Positions 35,213-45,435 of a stretch of 45,435 nucleotides of DNA are shown piece after piece. Source of the DNA: an uncultured Anaeromyxobacter sp. (GTDB lineage Bacteria; Myxococcota; Myxococcia; Myxococcales; Anaeromyxobacteraceae). Where the stretch lies: NCBI GenBank assembly GCA_903874275.1, contig CAIQRS010000068.1, positions 1-45,435 on the forward strand, in the 5' to 3' direction. The position numbers and the translations under genes were made by a program. The stretch's first letter is position 1. Every line of letters starts with the position of its first letter. The notes under the pieces were generated by a model. It was given only the letters and a program-made list of their open reading frames with translations, ran no database searches and had not been told where the DNA came from.

Positions 35213-37036
35213 TCAGCGCCGTCCGACTCGCCGTTCCAGCTCGGCCAGCGGCAATTCCACGACCACCGGCCGTCCGTGCGGACACCTGGCCTTGAAATCG
35301 ATGGCGTCGAGCCCGTCGAGCAGGGCGCGGGCCTCCTCCCTGGTGAGGTCCTGGTTGGCGCGGACGGCGGCGTGGCAGGCCATGGTGGCGAGGAGCCCGT
35401 CGAGGGCCTCGCCCACGGCGCTCCCCCGCCCCGCCTCCTCGACCTGCTCTGCGAGGTCGGTGAGGAGAGGACCCATGGCCGCCCCTCCGAGGAGCGCCGG
35501 CGCGCTCTTCACCGCGAAGGCATCCCCGCCGAAGGGCTCGACCTCCAGGCCGACCGTCGCCAGGTCGCCCACGGCCCCCTCGACCATCCGCGCGGCCGGG
35601 GGCGTCAGCGTGACCACCGGAGGAACCAGGAAGGGCTGGACCTCGAGCTGGCGGCGGCGGAGCGCCTCCCGGAGGCGGTGGAAGAGGAGCCGCTCGTGGC
35701 TGGCGTGCTGGTCGATGACGACCAGGGCGCCCCCGGGGGCCTCGCAGACCAGGTAGGTCCGGGCGTGCTGCCCGACGTAGCGCATCGAGCCGAAGTAGCC
35801 CGGCGGCTGCGCCGGCGTCACTCCCGGCGAGGAGATGGGGGCTGGCCCGGCACCGGGATCGGCCGGAGAGGGAAACGGCAGCATGTCCCGCGCCCGCTCC
35901 GCCGTCCGCTCCCGGGCTGCGGCCAGGACTCCGGCGACGTCGTCCACGTAGGGCTCGGCGGCCACCGGGGCCGGCGGGAGGGCGCCATCCACCGGGGGAG
36001 CGCCACTTCCGGCGGCGGCGCCCCCGTGGCGAAGCCAGGGCGACGGGCGGAGCGCCTCGCTCACCGCGTGGTGGACGGCGTCGCTGGCGGCCCGAGCATC
36101 CTGGAAGCGCACCTCGAGCTTCTGGGGGTGGACGTTCACGTCCACGCGGTCGAGCGGCAGGTCGATGAAGAGAACCCCGGCCGGCTGTCGGCCGGCGGGG
36201 AGGGACCCGGCGTACGCGCGCAGGACCCCGTAGGCCAGCGCCCGGTCGCGGATGAACCGGCCGTTCACGAAGAGGTAGAGGCCGCGCGCGGTGGCCGCGG
36301 AGTGGTCGGGGGAGGTGACCACCCCGTGGACGTGCACCTCCCCCCTGGCGCCATCCACGCGGACGAGCCTGCGCGCCGCCTCCCGCCCCAGCGCGATGGC
36401 CGCCCGCTCCTCGGGGGAGGCGCCAGCCGCGGTGACGATGGCCGCGCGCCCGCCCGCACGGAGCGTGAACCCGACGTCGGGCCGGGCCAGCGCCACGCGG
36501 ACCACCGCCTCGCTGGCGTGGCCGGACTCGGCCGGTGCCGACTTCATGAACTTCCGTCGCGCCGGCGTGTTGAAGAAGAGGTCGCGGACCTCGACGGTGG
36601 TGCCGCGCGCCCGCGCCACCTCCTCGACCGCCTCCACGCGCCCCCCCTCGAGCGCGATGCGCGTGCCCACCACCGCGCCCGGGGGCCCCTCCGGACAGGT
36701 GTCGATGCGCATCCGGCAGACCGACGCGATGGCGGGGATGGCCTCGCCCCGGAAGCCCATGGTGGCGATGGCGGCGAGCCCGCCCGCGTCGCGGAGCTTG
36801 GAGGTGGCGTGGCGCTCCAGCGAGAGCAGCGCGTCCTCGCGCTCCATCCCCGACCCGTCGTCGGCCACCCGCACCAGGGTGAGCCCGCCGTCCTCCAGGT
36901 CCACCTGGATCGACCGGGCCCCCGCGTCGAGCGCGTTCTCGAGCAGCTCCTTCACCACCGAGGCAGGGCGCTCGACCACCTCACCGGCGGCGATCTGGTT
37001 CACGAGCCCCGGCGGGAGCACATGGATGCGCGTCAC
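35213..37036 (-). CDS. mutL: DNA mismatch repair protein MutL
   Basis: 607 residues from GTG 37036, which puts [20 protein letters not shown] at the normal N-terminus. The GHKL ATPase domain (about 1-330) has [26 protein letters not shown] and [20 protein letters not shown] Pro-rich linker (about 345-420) precedes the dimerisation/endonuclease domain. There the metal motif reads [12 protein letters not shown] (D442-H453), so the last Glu of DQHAx2Ex4E is His, while ACH and CPHGRP match the other endonuclease motifs. MutL couples MutS mismatch recognition to strand nicking in organisms without MutH. The variant residue makes the nicking activity worth testing. It is divergent from the acyltransferase gene (65-base gap). 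Confidence 0.95.
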   Translation of the reverse strand: MTRIHVLPPGLVNQIAAGEVVERPASVVKELLENALDAGARSIQVDLEDGGLTLVRVADDGSGMEREDALLSLERHATSKLRDAGGLAAIATMGFRGEAIPAIASVCRMRIDTCPEGPPGAVVGTRIALEGGRVEAVEEVARARGTTVEVRDLFFNTPARRKFMKSAPAESGHASEAVVRVALARPDVGFTLRAGGRAAIVTAAGASPEERAAIALGREAARRLVRVDGARGEVHVHGVVTSPDHSAATARGLYLFVNGRFIRDRALAYGVLRAYAGSLPAGRQPAGVLFIDLPLDRVDVNVHPQKLEVRFQDARAASDAVHHAVSEALRPSPWLRHGGAAAGSGAPPVDGALPPAPVAAEPYVDDVAGVLAAARERTAERARDMLPFPSPADPGAGPAPISSPGVTPAQPPGYFGSMRYVGQHARTYLVCEAPGGALVVIDQHASHERLLFHRLREALRRRQLEVQPFLVPPVVTLTPPAARMVEGAVGDLATVGLEVEPFGGDAFAVKSAPALLGGAAMGPLLTDLAEQVEEAGRGSAVGEALDGLLATMACHAAVRANQDLTREEARALLDGLDAIDFKARCPHGRPVVVELPLAELERRVGRR

Positions 37037-37101
37037 GCCTCCCTCGTACCACGCCGATCCGACCGTTTGACGGGGGCACCCTTCCCCTGTACGAAACCGG
37101 G

Positions 37102-38208
37102 ATGGCATCGAGGAAGCGGAAGCCCGCCCGCGCGCCCCAGCCCCGGCGTCCGGTCCTCGGAAACGATCCGTTCGAGCGGGGCGCGGCGGAGCGCCCGGCA
37201 CCGCCCGACCCCGTGCCTGTCCCGCCCCATGCAGCGGCCCGTCCCCCCGTGCCCCCCGTGCCGGCCCGGGTCGCACTCCCGGAGGCGCCGCCGGGCGACG
37301 GCGAGGCCCGGCTCGCCGAGGTGGCCCGCACGACCGGCGCCGCCGCCTACACCGAGGAGCTCCGCGAACTTCTCGTCCGGCTGCTCCCGGCCCTGCGCGA
37401 CGCGGTCGCCCCGCTGGCATCGCTCGCCACCCTGGTTGGATCCCCGGCCCGGCTCGACGAGCACGGCATGGACTCCGACCTGCTGGTCCGGGGGCGCGCG
37501 GTCCTCGACTTCTTCCTCGGGTCCTGGTGGCGCGTGGACATCCACGGCGCCGACCTCCTGCCCGACGGGCCCTTCGTTCTGGTGGCGAACCACGGTGGCA
37601 CGCTCCACTGGGACGCGGCCGTGCTCCGGACCACGCTGGCGCGGCAGGTCCCCCCGCGAGAGCTTCGCCCGCTGCTCGACCCGCGCGCCCTGGCGGCTCC
37701 GCTGATCGGGCAATTCCTGGTCCGGATGGGCGCAGCGCCGCTGCGCGCCGACGTGGCGCTCTCGCTCCTCGACCGCGGCTCGAGCATCTGCCTCTTCCCG
37801 GAGGGGCCCCGCGACGCGCCCCGCCCCTGGGCGGACCGCTACCGGGTGACCCGCTTCGGACGCGGCGGCTTCGCCCGGATCGCCGCGCTGGCGCGGGCGC
37901 CCATCGTCCCCTGCGCCATCGTGGGGAGCGAGGAGGCGGCGGCGCCCTTCGACCGCCGTGGATGGATGGCCGAGTCGCTCCACCTGCCCCTGCTCGCACT
38001 GGCCCCGCCCTTGCCGCTGGCCGGGCTGCTCTCCTGGCTTCCGCTGCCCTCCCGGTGGTCGATCCGGTTCGGCCAGCCCGTCGCCCCGCCCCCGCCCGAG
38101 CGGGCCGAGGACGCGGTGGCGGTGGCAGCCGCGGGAGAGCGGGTGCGCGCCGAGCTACAGCGCATGCTCGACGCCGACCTCGCCGCCCGCCGTTCGGTCT
38201 TTCTCTGA
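37102..38208 (+). CDS. Lysophospholipid acyltransferase-like protein (PlsC superfamily)
   Basis: 368 residues from ATG 37102. The first 70 or so residues are Pro/Ala/Arg-rich and probably disordered. The acyltransferase domain (about 120-345) has the catalytic block [15 protein letters not shown], the NHSGTLPWD variant of the HX4D motif seen in one branch of the superfamily, then [12 protein letters not shown], which matches the FPEG phosphate-binding block, and [16 protein letters not shown]. By family it transfers acyl groups to glycerophosphate, lysolipids or another alcohol; the acceptor is not clear. It converges on a fatty acid desaturase, with the last 54 bases overlapping, so both may tune membrane lipids. 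No signal peptide. Confidence 0.83.
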   Translation: MASRKRKPARAPQPRRPVLGNDPFERGAAERPAPPDPVPVPPHAAARPPVPPVPARVALPEAPPGDGEARLAEVARTTGAAAYTEELRELLVRLLPALRDAVAPLASLATLVGSPARLDEHGMDSDLLVRGRAVLDFFLGSWWRVDIHGADLLPDGPFVLVANHGGTLHWDAAVLRTTLARQVPPRELRPLLDPRALAAPLIGQFLVRMGAAPLRADVALSLLDRGSSICLFPEGPRDAPRPWADRYRVTRFGRGGFARIAALARAPIVPCAIVGSEEAAAPFDRRGWMAESLHLPLLALAPPLPLAGLLSWLPLPSRWSIRFGQPVAPPPPERAEDAVAVAAAGERVRAELQRMLDADLAARRSVFL

Positions 38209-39066
38209 ACGGATCGGCGCCGGGAGCCGGCCGGCGCGCACGTGGGGCGGAGGGGTGCGCAGGTCCCAGACCAGCCCGGCGGCGGAGAGCGCCCGGAGCG
38301 CCAGGTAGGAGAGGTCGAGCTCCCACCAGAACCAGCCCTGGTTGGCGGTGCTGGCGTAGAAGTGGTGGTTGTTGTGCCACCCTTCACCGAAGGTAAGGAG
38401 CGCGAGGATCGGGTTGTTGCGCGAGTCGTCGGCGGTGGGGTAGCGGCGCGAACCGAGGACGTGCGCCACCGAGTTGATCGAGAAGGTGACGTGCCAGGCC
38501 ACCACCACGGGCACGAAGAAGCCCCAGAGCAGGGCCGGGAGGCCGCCCGCGGCGAGAAGGGCCAGGGCGAAGACCGCCGGCACCAGCATCCCGAATCGAT
38601 CGAGGAAGACCAGCTCCGGGTAGCGGGCCAGGTCCTTCACCCGGTCGGCGCGGGTGCGGTCGTGGCGGGCCGAGAGGATCCACCCGACGTGGCTCCACCA
38701 GAAGCCCCGCTGGACCGGGCTGTGGACGTCCTTCTCCCCGTCCGAGTAGCGGTGGTGGTCCCGGTGGTGGGCTGCCCACCAGAGAACGCCCTTCTGGACC
38801 GAAAGCGTGCCGAGCAGGGCCAGGACGAGCTGGAAGGCCCGGCTGGTCCGGAAGGCACGGTGGGAGAAGTAGCGGTGGAAGCCGGCGGTGATCCCGAACA
38901 TGCAGGCCGAGTAGACCGCCAGTGCGAGTCCGGCGAGCCGCCAGGTGGGCGGGACGAGGAACGGGGCGGCCAGCGCGACCGCGTGCACGAGGAGGAACGG
39001 GATCGACTTCACCCACTGGGGTCGGTCGAGATCTACGTCCGCGGAGACTTCGGGTGCGTGGTTCAC
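38155..39066 (-). CDS. Membrane fatty acid (acyl-CoA) desaturase
   Basis: 303 residues from GTG 39066, with AGGAAGG about 5 bases upstream. The three histidine boxes of the delta-9 desaturase family are intact: HRYFSH (64-69), HRDHH (101-105) and HNNHH (231-235), which hold the di-iron centre. Four or so membrane helices lie between them (e.g. [37 protein letters not shown]). The enzyme inserts a cis double bond into acyl chains with molecular oxygen, raising membrane fluidity, often in the cold. Its presence shows that oxygen is used at least at times. The C-terminal 18 codons overlap the acyltransferase gene on the other strand. Confidence 0.93.
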   Translation of the reverse strand: MNHAPEVSADVDLDRPQWVKSIPFLLVHAVALAAPFLVPPTWRLAGLALAVYSACMFGITAGFHRYFSHRAFRTSRAFQLVLALLGTLSVQKGVLWWAAHHRDHHRYSDGEKDVHSPVQRGFWWSHVGWILSARHDRTRADRVKDLARYPELVFLDRFGMLVPAVFALALLAAGGLPALLWGFFVPVVVAWHVTFSINSVAHVLGSRRYPTADDSRNNPILALLTFGEGWHNNHHFYASTANQGWFWWELDLSYLALRALSAAGLVWDLRTPPPHVRAGRLPAPIRSEKDRTAGGEVGVEHAL

Positions 39067-39188
39067 CCCACCTTCCTAGGTCATGCGTGTCACCACACGG
39101 TCACGGTCGGCGGGAGCCAACGTGCCCCTTCCCGTGCCAGCGCCTTTGGGCTATCTTCCACCCTCCCCTGGCCCGAGGTTCTCCCGAG

Positions 39189-39416
39189 ATGGCGCGTGCT
39201 TACATCGGCAACACCCCCTGCGAGGTCACCATCGACAAGGACCTCGGGGACAGCTGGGCGGTCACCGTCATCCCCCCGGCGGCGCTGCCCATCCCCGGCG
39301 CCAGGGCGCTCTCTCCGCTCGTGGTGAAGCTCCAGGGCGACGACCGGGAGAAGTGCCTGGCCGGCGGCCTCGAGATCCTCCAGAAGGCCGGGAAGATCGA
39401 CCGCTTCGACGTTTAG
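39189..39416 (+). CDS. Small conserved-looking protein of unknown function
   Basis: 75 residues from ATG 39189, with a GAGG 10-13 bases upstream. It begins MARAYIGNTPCEVTIDKD and ends in GGLEILQKAGKIDRFDV. Predicted strands (WAVTVIPP, LSPLVVKLQG) and a C-terminal helix suggest a compact alpha/beta fold. There is one Cys in TPCEV and one in EKCLAGG. No family is recognised. It is divergent from the desaturase gene (122-base gap) and converges on the CinA-like gene with a 4-base overlap of stop codons. GC-rich third positions and clean boundaries support a real gene. Confidence 0.65.
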   Translation: MARAYIGNTPCEVTIDKDLGDSWAVTVIPPAALPIPGARALSPLVVKLQGDDREKCLAGGLEILQKAGKIDRFDV

Positions 39417-40168
39417 CGCTCCAGCCCCTCCGAGCGAACCAGCGCATCCGGGGCGACGGCGGCCAGGATGGCGCCCGATGCCTCCCGCACCGCTGCGGCG
39501 TCCCTCCCCTCCACCGTGACGCGAACCCGGTGGTCGGCGCGGTCGAAGCGCGGGTAGCTGCCGACATCGACACGCGGGTGTGACTCCGCCACGGCGGCCA
39601 GCGGCGCCGCCAGCAGGTCCTCCCCCCAGGAGAAGTACAGGCTCACCAGGTGGTACGGCGCTCCGCCGAGCAGGTGGGCCACGCGCTCGAACTGGTGGCG
39701 CAGGAAGGACGGCACCCCCGGCAGCATCACCACCCGGGAGACCACCAGCGTGGGAAACTCCGGATCGCCCAGCAACTCGGTGCCCCCGGGCAGGTCGGCC
39801 ATGCGCAGCGCGGCGGCCGGGAGCGCCGCGCCGGAGTGGTGCCGGGCGTGCATCTCCCGCAGGACCCGCTCCATGCCGGGATGGCGAACCAGCGGGACCG
39901 CCAGGGCCCGGGCCACGGCAGGCAGCGTCACGTCGTCGTGGGTGGGACCCACTCCACCGCAGGTGAAGGTCCAGCCGACCCGCCGCCGTTCCAGCAGGAG
40001 GGCCTCGACGATGGCGTCGATCCGGTCGGGCACCACGTGGATGGCCGCGAGCTCGACGCCGAGCTCGTGGAGCCGGCGCGCCAGGAACGGACCGTTCTCG
40101 TCCTGGACCTTGGCGGACAGCACCTCGCTGCCGACGATCAGCACCGCTGCTGCGGGGCCGGCGCTCAC
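39413..40168 (-). CDS. Stand-alone CinA N-terminal (MoaB/Mog-like) domain protein
   Basis: 251 residues from GTG 40168, overlapping the tmk stop (GTGA). The N-terminal half is the MoCF/MoaB fold of CinA: AAVLIVGSEVLSAKVQDENG, then FTCGGVGPTHDDVTLPAVA and VMLPGVPSFLRHQFE. The C-terminal nicotinamide-nucleotide amidase domain of full-length CinA (about 400 residues) is missing, so this is a COG1058-type protein. Related proteins hydrolyse ADP-ribose or other dinucleotides, or bind molybdopterin; the activity here is unproven. It is the last gene of the recG-thrC-tmk run. It shares 4 bases with the opposite-strand small gene. Confidence 0.85.
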   Translation of the reverse strand: MSAGPAAAVLIVGSEVLSAKVQDENGPFLARRLHELGVELAAIHVVPDRIDAIVEALLLERRRVGWTFTCGGVGPTHDDVTLPAVARALAVPLVRHPGMERVLREMHARHHSGAALPAAALRMADLPGGTELLGDPEFPTLVVSRVVMLPGVPSFLRHQFERVAHLLGGAPYHLVSLYFSWGEDLLAAPLAAVAESHPRVDVGSYPRFDRADHRVRVTVEGRDAAAVREASGAILAAVAPDALVRSEGLER

Positions 40169-40800
40169 CGCGGCACGCTCCCCACCGCGTCCGCGACCTC
40201 CGCGGCGACCCGGTCCACCGGCTTCTCCCCGGAAAGGACGGCGATCCGCTCGCCTGCCTCGACCAGGCGGGCGAGCGCCCTGCCGTAGGCGCGGTGCACG
40301 CGCCTCTGGAACTCCGGGACCTCGAAGATCTCGCGCTCCGCCGTGGCCGCGTAGCGGCGCCGCAGGGCCACGGCCGGCCGGACCCGCAGGAAGACGGTCA
40401 GGTCGGGGGAAGGCGCCTTTCCGTTGATGGCGGCCACCCAGGCGGCGTCGCCGGTGGCCACCGCCTGGTAGGCCAGGCTGGAGAGGACGTAGCGGTCCGA
40501 GACCACGTCCACCCCCTCCTCGATACGCGGACGGATCTCGCTCTCCCAGTGATCGAGCCGGTCGGCCGCGAAGAGGAGCGCCAGCGCCCCCGGGTCGAAC
40601 GCGCCGCCGCCGGCGCCGCGGAGACGCCCGGAGAGGACATGGCGGATCGAGGTACCCACCGGCCCGCGGGAGGGCTCGGCGGTGAGGTGGACGCGCCGTC
40701 CCCGGGCGGCGAGCCAGGCCTGGAGGCGGGCGGCCTGCGTCGTGGTCCCGGCCCCGTCGAGCCCCTCGAGAACGAGGAACCGTCCGCGCCGCCGGGTCAC
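40165..40800 (-). CDS. tmk: Thymidylate kinase (dTMP kinase)
   Basis: 211 residues from GTG 40800, overlapping the preceding stop (GTGA). It has the thymidylate kinase layout: P-loop region FLVLEGLDGAGTTTQAARL, the TMP-binding LFAADRLDHW, DRYVLSSLAYQ and FLRVRPAVALRRR. In the P-loop the lysine of GxxGxGK[ST] is replaced by Thr19 (GLDGAGTTT). The enzyme makes dTDP from dTMP, an essential step for DNA synthesis. The substitution also occurs in other annotated dTMP kinases as I recall, so it need not mean inactivity. The gene lies in an operon with a small membrane protein before and CinA-like after, both overlapping by 4 bases. Confidence 0.9.
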   Translation of the reverse strand: MTRRRGRFLVLEGLDGAGTTTQAARLQAWLAARGRRVHLTAEPSRGPVGTSIRHVLSGRLRGAGGGAFDPGALALLFAADRLDHWESEIRPRIEEGVDVVSDRYVLSSLAYQAVATGDAAWVAAINGKAPSPDLTVFLRVRPAVALRRRYAATAEREIFEVPEFQRRVHRAYGRALARLVEAGERIAVLSGEKPVDRVAAEVADAVGSVPR

Positions 40801-41177
40801 GCGTCGATCCCCAGGCGGGCGCGGATCTCGCGAAGCCGCGCGAAATCGGCGTCCTCGACCCGCATGGCCCGGCGGGCCCGCAGGAATGCGGCCACCGCGA
40901 AGACGGCCAGGAAGAGGGCGAGGCCGAGCGCACCCAGGAAGAGCAGCGGGTAGCGCCCGGGCGGCCGGACCGGGCGCAGCCCCCATCCCCAGCGGTCCCA
41001 GGCGAACTTGACGGTGAGTCCAGCCGCCATCACCAGGCCGAAGGACGCGTAGGCCCCCTTGCGGACGTCGTCGATGGAGAGGCGGGTGGCCACCCTGCCG
41101 GCCAGGGCGTCGTGCTCGGCCCGGAGGGCGGCCTCCTCGGCGGAGGACAGGACCACCCGGGTGTCGTCCAGCGCCAC
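40797..41177 (-). CDS. Small membrane protein of unknown function
   Basis: 126 residues from GTG 41177, three bases after the thrC stop. A charged N-terminal helix (about 8-40, SSAEEAALRAEHDALAGRVA) is followed by two hydrophobic segments (about 43-60 and 76-97, LLFLGALGLALFLAVFAVAAFL) and a basic C-terminal helix (about 98-125). Nothing identifies a function. Overlap with tmk (GTGA) and close spacing to thrC show it is expressed with them. Similar small proteins of this type occur in myxobacterial operons, but I cannot name a family. Confidence 0.7.
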   Translation of the reverse strand: MALDDTRVVLSSAEEAALRAEHDALAGRVATRLSIDDVRKGAYASFGLVMAAGLTVKFAWDRWGWGLRPVRPPGRYPLLFLGALGLALFLAVFAVAAFLRARRAMRVEDADFARLREIRARLGIDA

Positions 41178-41180
41178 CGC

Positions 41181-42545
41181 TCACCTCTCCCCGAAGCGGG
41201 CCGCGACGGCTTCCTGCACCGCAGAGAGGGTGGCGGCGAGCTTCACCGGAGGATTGCGCAACGCGGGGCGAAGGCCAGGGATCGTGCCCTCGTGGTACCC
41301 GACCTTGAAGTCGGAGAACTTGAGTCCGTGGGCCGTGGAGATGACCACCACCCGCTCCTGCGGCTTCACCACCCCGCGCGCCGCCAGCTTCTCGAGCGCC
41401 GCCAGGGCCACCCCGGTGTGCGGGCAGGCGAAGGCGCCGGAGAGGTCGGCCCGGGCCGCCGCGTCGGCCAGTTCCTGCTCGCTGGCCTGCTCGACCAGCC
41501 CGTCGAGCGCCTGGATGGCGCGCAGCGCCCGCTTCGCCGAGACCGGCGCGCCGATCTGGATGGCGCTGGCCAGCGTGGTCCGGGCCTGGATGGCCTCGAC
41601 CGGGACGTCGGGACCGGCCCGCCCCGCCCGCTCGACCGCCCGGTACAGCGGGTTGGCGTTCTCGGCCTGGGCGACGACGAGGCGCGGGAGCCGGTCGAGG
41701 AGCCCGAGATCCTTCATGAGGAGGAAGCCCTTGCCCAGGGCGCCGGCGTTCCCCAGGTTGCCCCCGGGGATGATCACCCAGTCGGGCGCGGACCAGCCGA
41801 GCTGCTGGGCCACCTCGACCGCAACCGTCTTCTGCCCCTCGATGCGCAGCGAGTTCATCGAGTTCGCCAGGTAGATGTCCGGCGTGAGGGAGAGTTCCTG
41901 GACCACCCGCATGCAGCCGTCGAAGTCGGTGTCGAGCTCGAGGACCAGCGCGCCGTTCGAGACCGGCTGGATGAGCTGGGCGGTCGAGATCTTGCCGCGC
42001 GGGAGGAGCACCACCGAGGGGATGCCGGAGGCGGCGCAGTAGGCGGCCAGGGCGGCGCTGGTGTCCCCGGTGGAGGCGCAGGCCACGGCGCGGATGGGCA
42101 CTCCGCGGGCGCGCATCTCCTTCACCGCCGAGACGAGCACCGTCATGCCCAGGTCCTTGAACGACCCGGTGTGGGTGACGCCGCACTCCTTCAGCCAGAC
42201 GTCCCGGAGCCCGATCTCCCGGGCATACCGGTCGATGCGCAGCAGCGGCGTGCCCCCCTCGTACATCGAGACCACGTTCTCGACGGCGAGCTGCGGGTAG
42301 ACCCACTCCTTCTTTCCCCAGACCCCGGACCCCAGCGGCCATGCGCCTCCGCGGAACCGCCCCTCGAAGAGCGCCTTCCAGTCGGCAGCCGGAACGGCGC
42401 GGAGGGCGTCGAGGTCGTGCTCCACCTCGAGGAGCCCCTGGCAGCGCGGGCAGCGGTAGACGACCTCGGTGAGGGGGGCGCGGAAGGCGCAGCCCTCGGC
42501 GCAGCGGAACCACGCGGAGAATGTGGGGTTGGTGGATGTGCTCAT
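41181..42545 (-). CDS. thrC: Threonine synthase
   Basis: 454 residues from ATG 42545. An N-terminal zinc-ribbon-like segment (about 12-42, FRCAEGC and YRCPRCQG) precedes the PLP enzyme domain (about 75-450). The PLP lysine lies in [29 protein letters not shown] and [17 protein letters not shown] bind the cofactor phosphate and substrate. It converts O-phospho-L-homoserine to threonine with release of phosphate. The class with a zinc-ribbon head is common in bacteria outside the enteric group. The gene follows a zinc-ribbon protein gene after 59 bases and precedes a small membrane protein by 3. Other threonine genes are not in the window. Confidence 0.94.
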   Translation of the reverse strand: MSTSTNPTFSAWFRCAEGCAFRAPLTEVVYRCPRCQGLLEVEHDLDALRAVPAADWKALFEGRFRGGAWPLGSGVWGKKEWVYPQLAVENVVSMYEGGTPLLRIDRYAREIGLRDVWLKECGVTHTGSFKDLGMTVLVSAVKEMRARGVPIRAVACASTGDTSAALAAYCAASGIPSVVLLPRGKISTAQLIQPVSNGALVLELDTDFDGCMRVVQELSLTPDIYLANSMNSLRIEGQKTVAVEVAQQLGWSAPDWVIIPGGNLGNAGALGKGFLLMKDLGLLDRLPRLVVAQAENANPLYRAVERAGRAGPDVPVEAIQARTTLASAIQIGAPVSAKRALRAIQALDGLVEQASEQELADAAARADLSGAFACPHTGVALAALEKLAARGVVKPQERVVVISTAHGLKFSDFKVGYHEGTIPGLRPALRNPPVKLAATLSAVQEAVAARFGER

Positions 42546-42604
42546 GGCGGCGGGCGGCCCAATCTGCCGAAGGTCGATGGGGATGGCAAGGGTGGCGCGG
42601 CGGG

Positions 42605-43078
42605 TCAGCGGGAGACCCGGGCGCCGCAGCCCGGGCAGAGCGAACCCTTCACCGGGGTCGAGCATTCGCTGCAGAGCCTGATCTCCAGGGGAGGTGCTGC
42701 GCCGCCGCCCGGCACGGCCGGCAGCCGCATGCCGCAATGGACGCAGAAGGTTTCTCCGGCGGGGGCCGGGTTCTGGCAGTAGCGGCAGGTCGCCACCGGC
42801 TCCGGCCCGGGCATCGGGTCGTCCGGGATGCCCTCGGCGTCGGTGGGCATGAACCCCTCCATCGCCTCCACCACGACCTGGACGGGGTCCTGGCTCGTCG
42901 CCTCGAGCTCGGGGAGCCGCTCCTCCCCGGCCGCTGCCGCCGGGAGCATCGTCGCCTCCAGCCCCTCGAGCGGCTCGACCGGGACCGGCGTACGCGCTCC
43001 GACGGGGAAGGGATGGCCGCAGAGATCGCAGCCCTCCCCGGCGGGCTGGACGTTCTCGCACAGCGCGCAGACGGGCAT
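42605..43078 (-). CDS. Zinc-ribbon protein with three Cys4 motifs
   Basis: 157 residues from ATG 43078. Three zinc-ribbon knuckles are visible: near 4-21 ([18 protein letters not shown]), near 98-116 ([19 protein letters not shown]) and near 134-151 ([17 protein letters not shown]). The middle region (about 25-95) is acidic and Pro/Glu-rich, probably disordered. Double zinc ribbons are typical of small bacterial proteins that bind nucleic acid or other proteins, often without a known role. It lies 37 bases after recG and 59 before thrC. The third motif sits at the C-terminus, which ends in GARVSR. Function unknown. Confidence 0.8.
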   Translation of the reverse strand: MPVCALCENVQPAGEGCDLCGHPFPVGARTPVPVEPLEGLEATMLPAAAAGEERLPELEATSQDPVQVVVEAMEGFMPTDAEGIPDDPMPGPEPVATCRYCQNPAPAGETFCVHCGMRLPAVPGGGAAPPLEIRLCSECSTPVKGSLCPGCGARVSR

Positions 43079-43115
43079 CGCGTGATGATACCAGCGCCGG
43101 AGGGCGGTGGGGCGG

Positions 43116-45434
<2,319 letters not shown>

Positions 45435-45435
45435 C

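Noticed and set aside
34968-35756. Plus-strand frame starting in the repeat-rich gap and running into mutL
   Set aside because: Most of it is antisense to mutL and its sequence has no recognisable domain.
40165-40800. tmk as a pseudogene because of the missing P-loop lysine
   Set aside because: The frame is intact, other motifs are present and the gene is tightly coupled in its operon.

Overview
The window is about 70% GC with near-uniform G/C third positions, short intergenic gaps and many GTG/TTG starts. A PpcA-type triheme cytochrome c7, a PEGA-tailed Ser/Thr kinase beside an FHA-GAF sigma-54 activator, a lexA control region that fits the myxobacterial LexA motif as I recall it, and many lipoproteins together point to a myxobacterium (Myxococcota), most likely the Anaeromyxobacter branch. 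This is inferred from gene content only. No tRNA, rRNA, CRISPR array or intact mobile element is visible.

Layout. (1) 1-3243, plus strand: the end of an ECF sigma factor, its zinc-binding anti-sigma factor, a membrane protein joining two STN-like domains to a bactofilin-like repeat, and a lipoprotein. (2) 15888-3283, minus strand: a long housekeeping run: amidase, glnD, yciO-like, xerD, M50 protease, trpS, scpA, scpB, rluB and a HEAT-repeat lipoprotein. From trpS onward each start overlaps the previous stop by 4 bases, so coupled translation is likely. (3) 15969-17085, plus: elbB-like and cytochrome c7, then a strong hairpin facing mutS (minus). (4) 19866-26595: an AarF/UbiB-type kinase (plus) overlapping tail-to-tail with a membrane protein (minus); lexA with an operator-like inverted repeat; an esterase lipoprotein of atypical codon use; then a minus-strand pair of a coiled-coil protein with a C-terminal RelE/ParE-like domain and a metallophosphoesterase. 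(5) 26724-34344, plus: lon, then a four-gene signalling operon (membrane Ser/Thr kinase, small membrane protein, FHA-GAF-AAA+-HTH activator, lipoprotein). (6) 34361-39416: a small membrane protein (minus), an AT-richer 318-bp gap full of inverted repeats, mutL (minus), an acyltransferase (plus) overlapping a fatty acid desaturase (minus), and a 75-residue conserved-looking protein. (7) 45434-39413, minus: recG (start outside the window), zinc-ribbon protein, threonine synthase, small membrane protein, tmk and a stand-alone CinA N-terminal domain.

How the genes fit together: the window is rich in DNA maintenance (mutS, mutL, recG, lexA, xerD, scpAB, lon) mixed with envelope functions (amidase, M50 protease, desaturase, acyltransferase, lipoproteins) and two regulatory units (ECF sigma/anti-sigma and kinase/sigma-54 activator).

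Most promising unexplained items: the RelE-like fusion beside a phosphoesterase (24490-26595); the structured gap after mutL (34895-35212), holding an operator-like palindrome pair and a potential three-way-junction RNA; the STN/bactofilin membrane protein of the ECF operon; and the kinase/activator operon.
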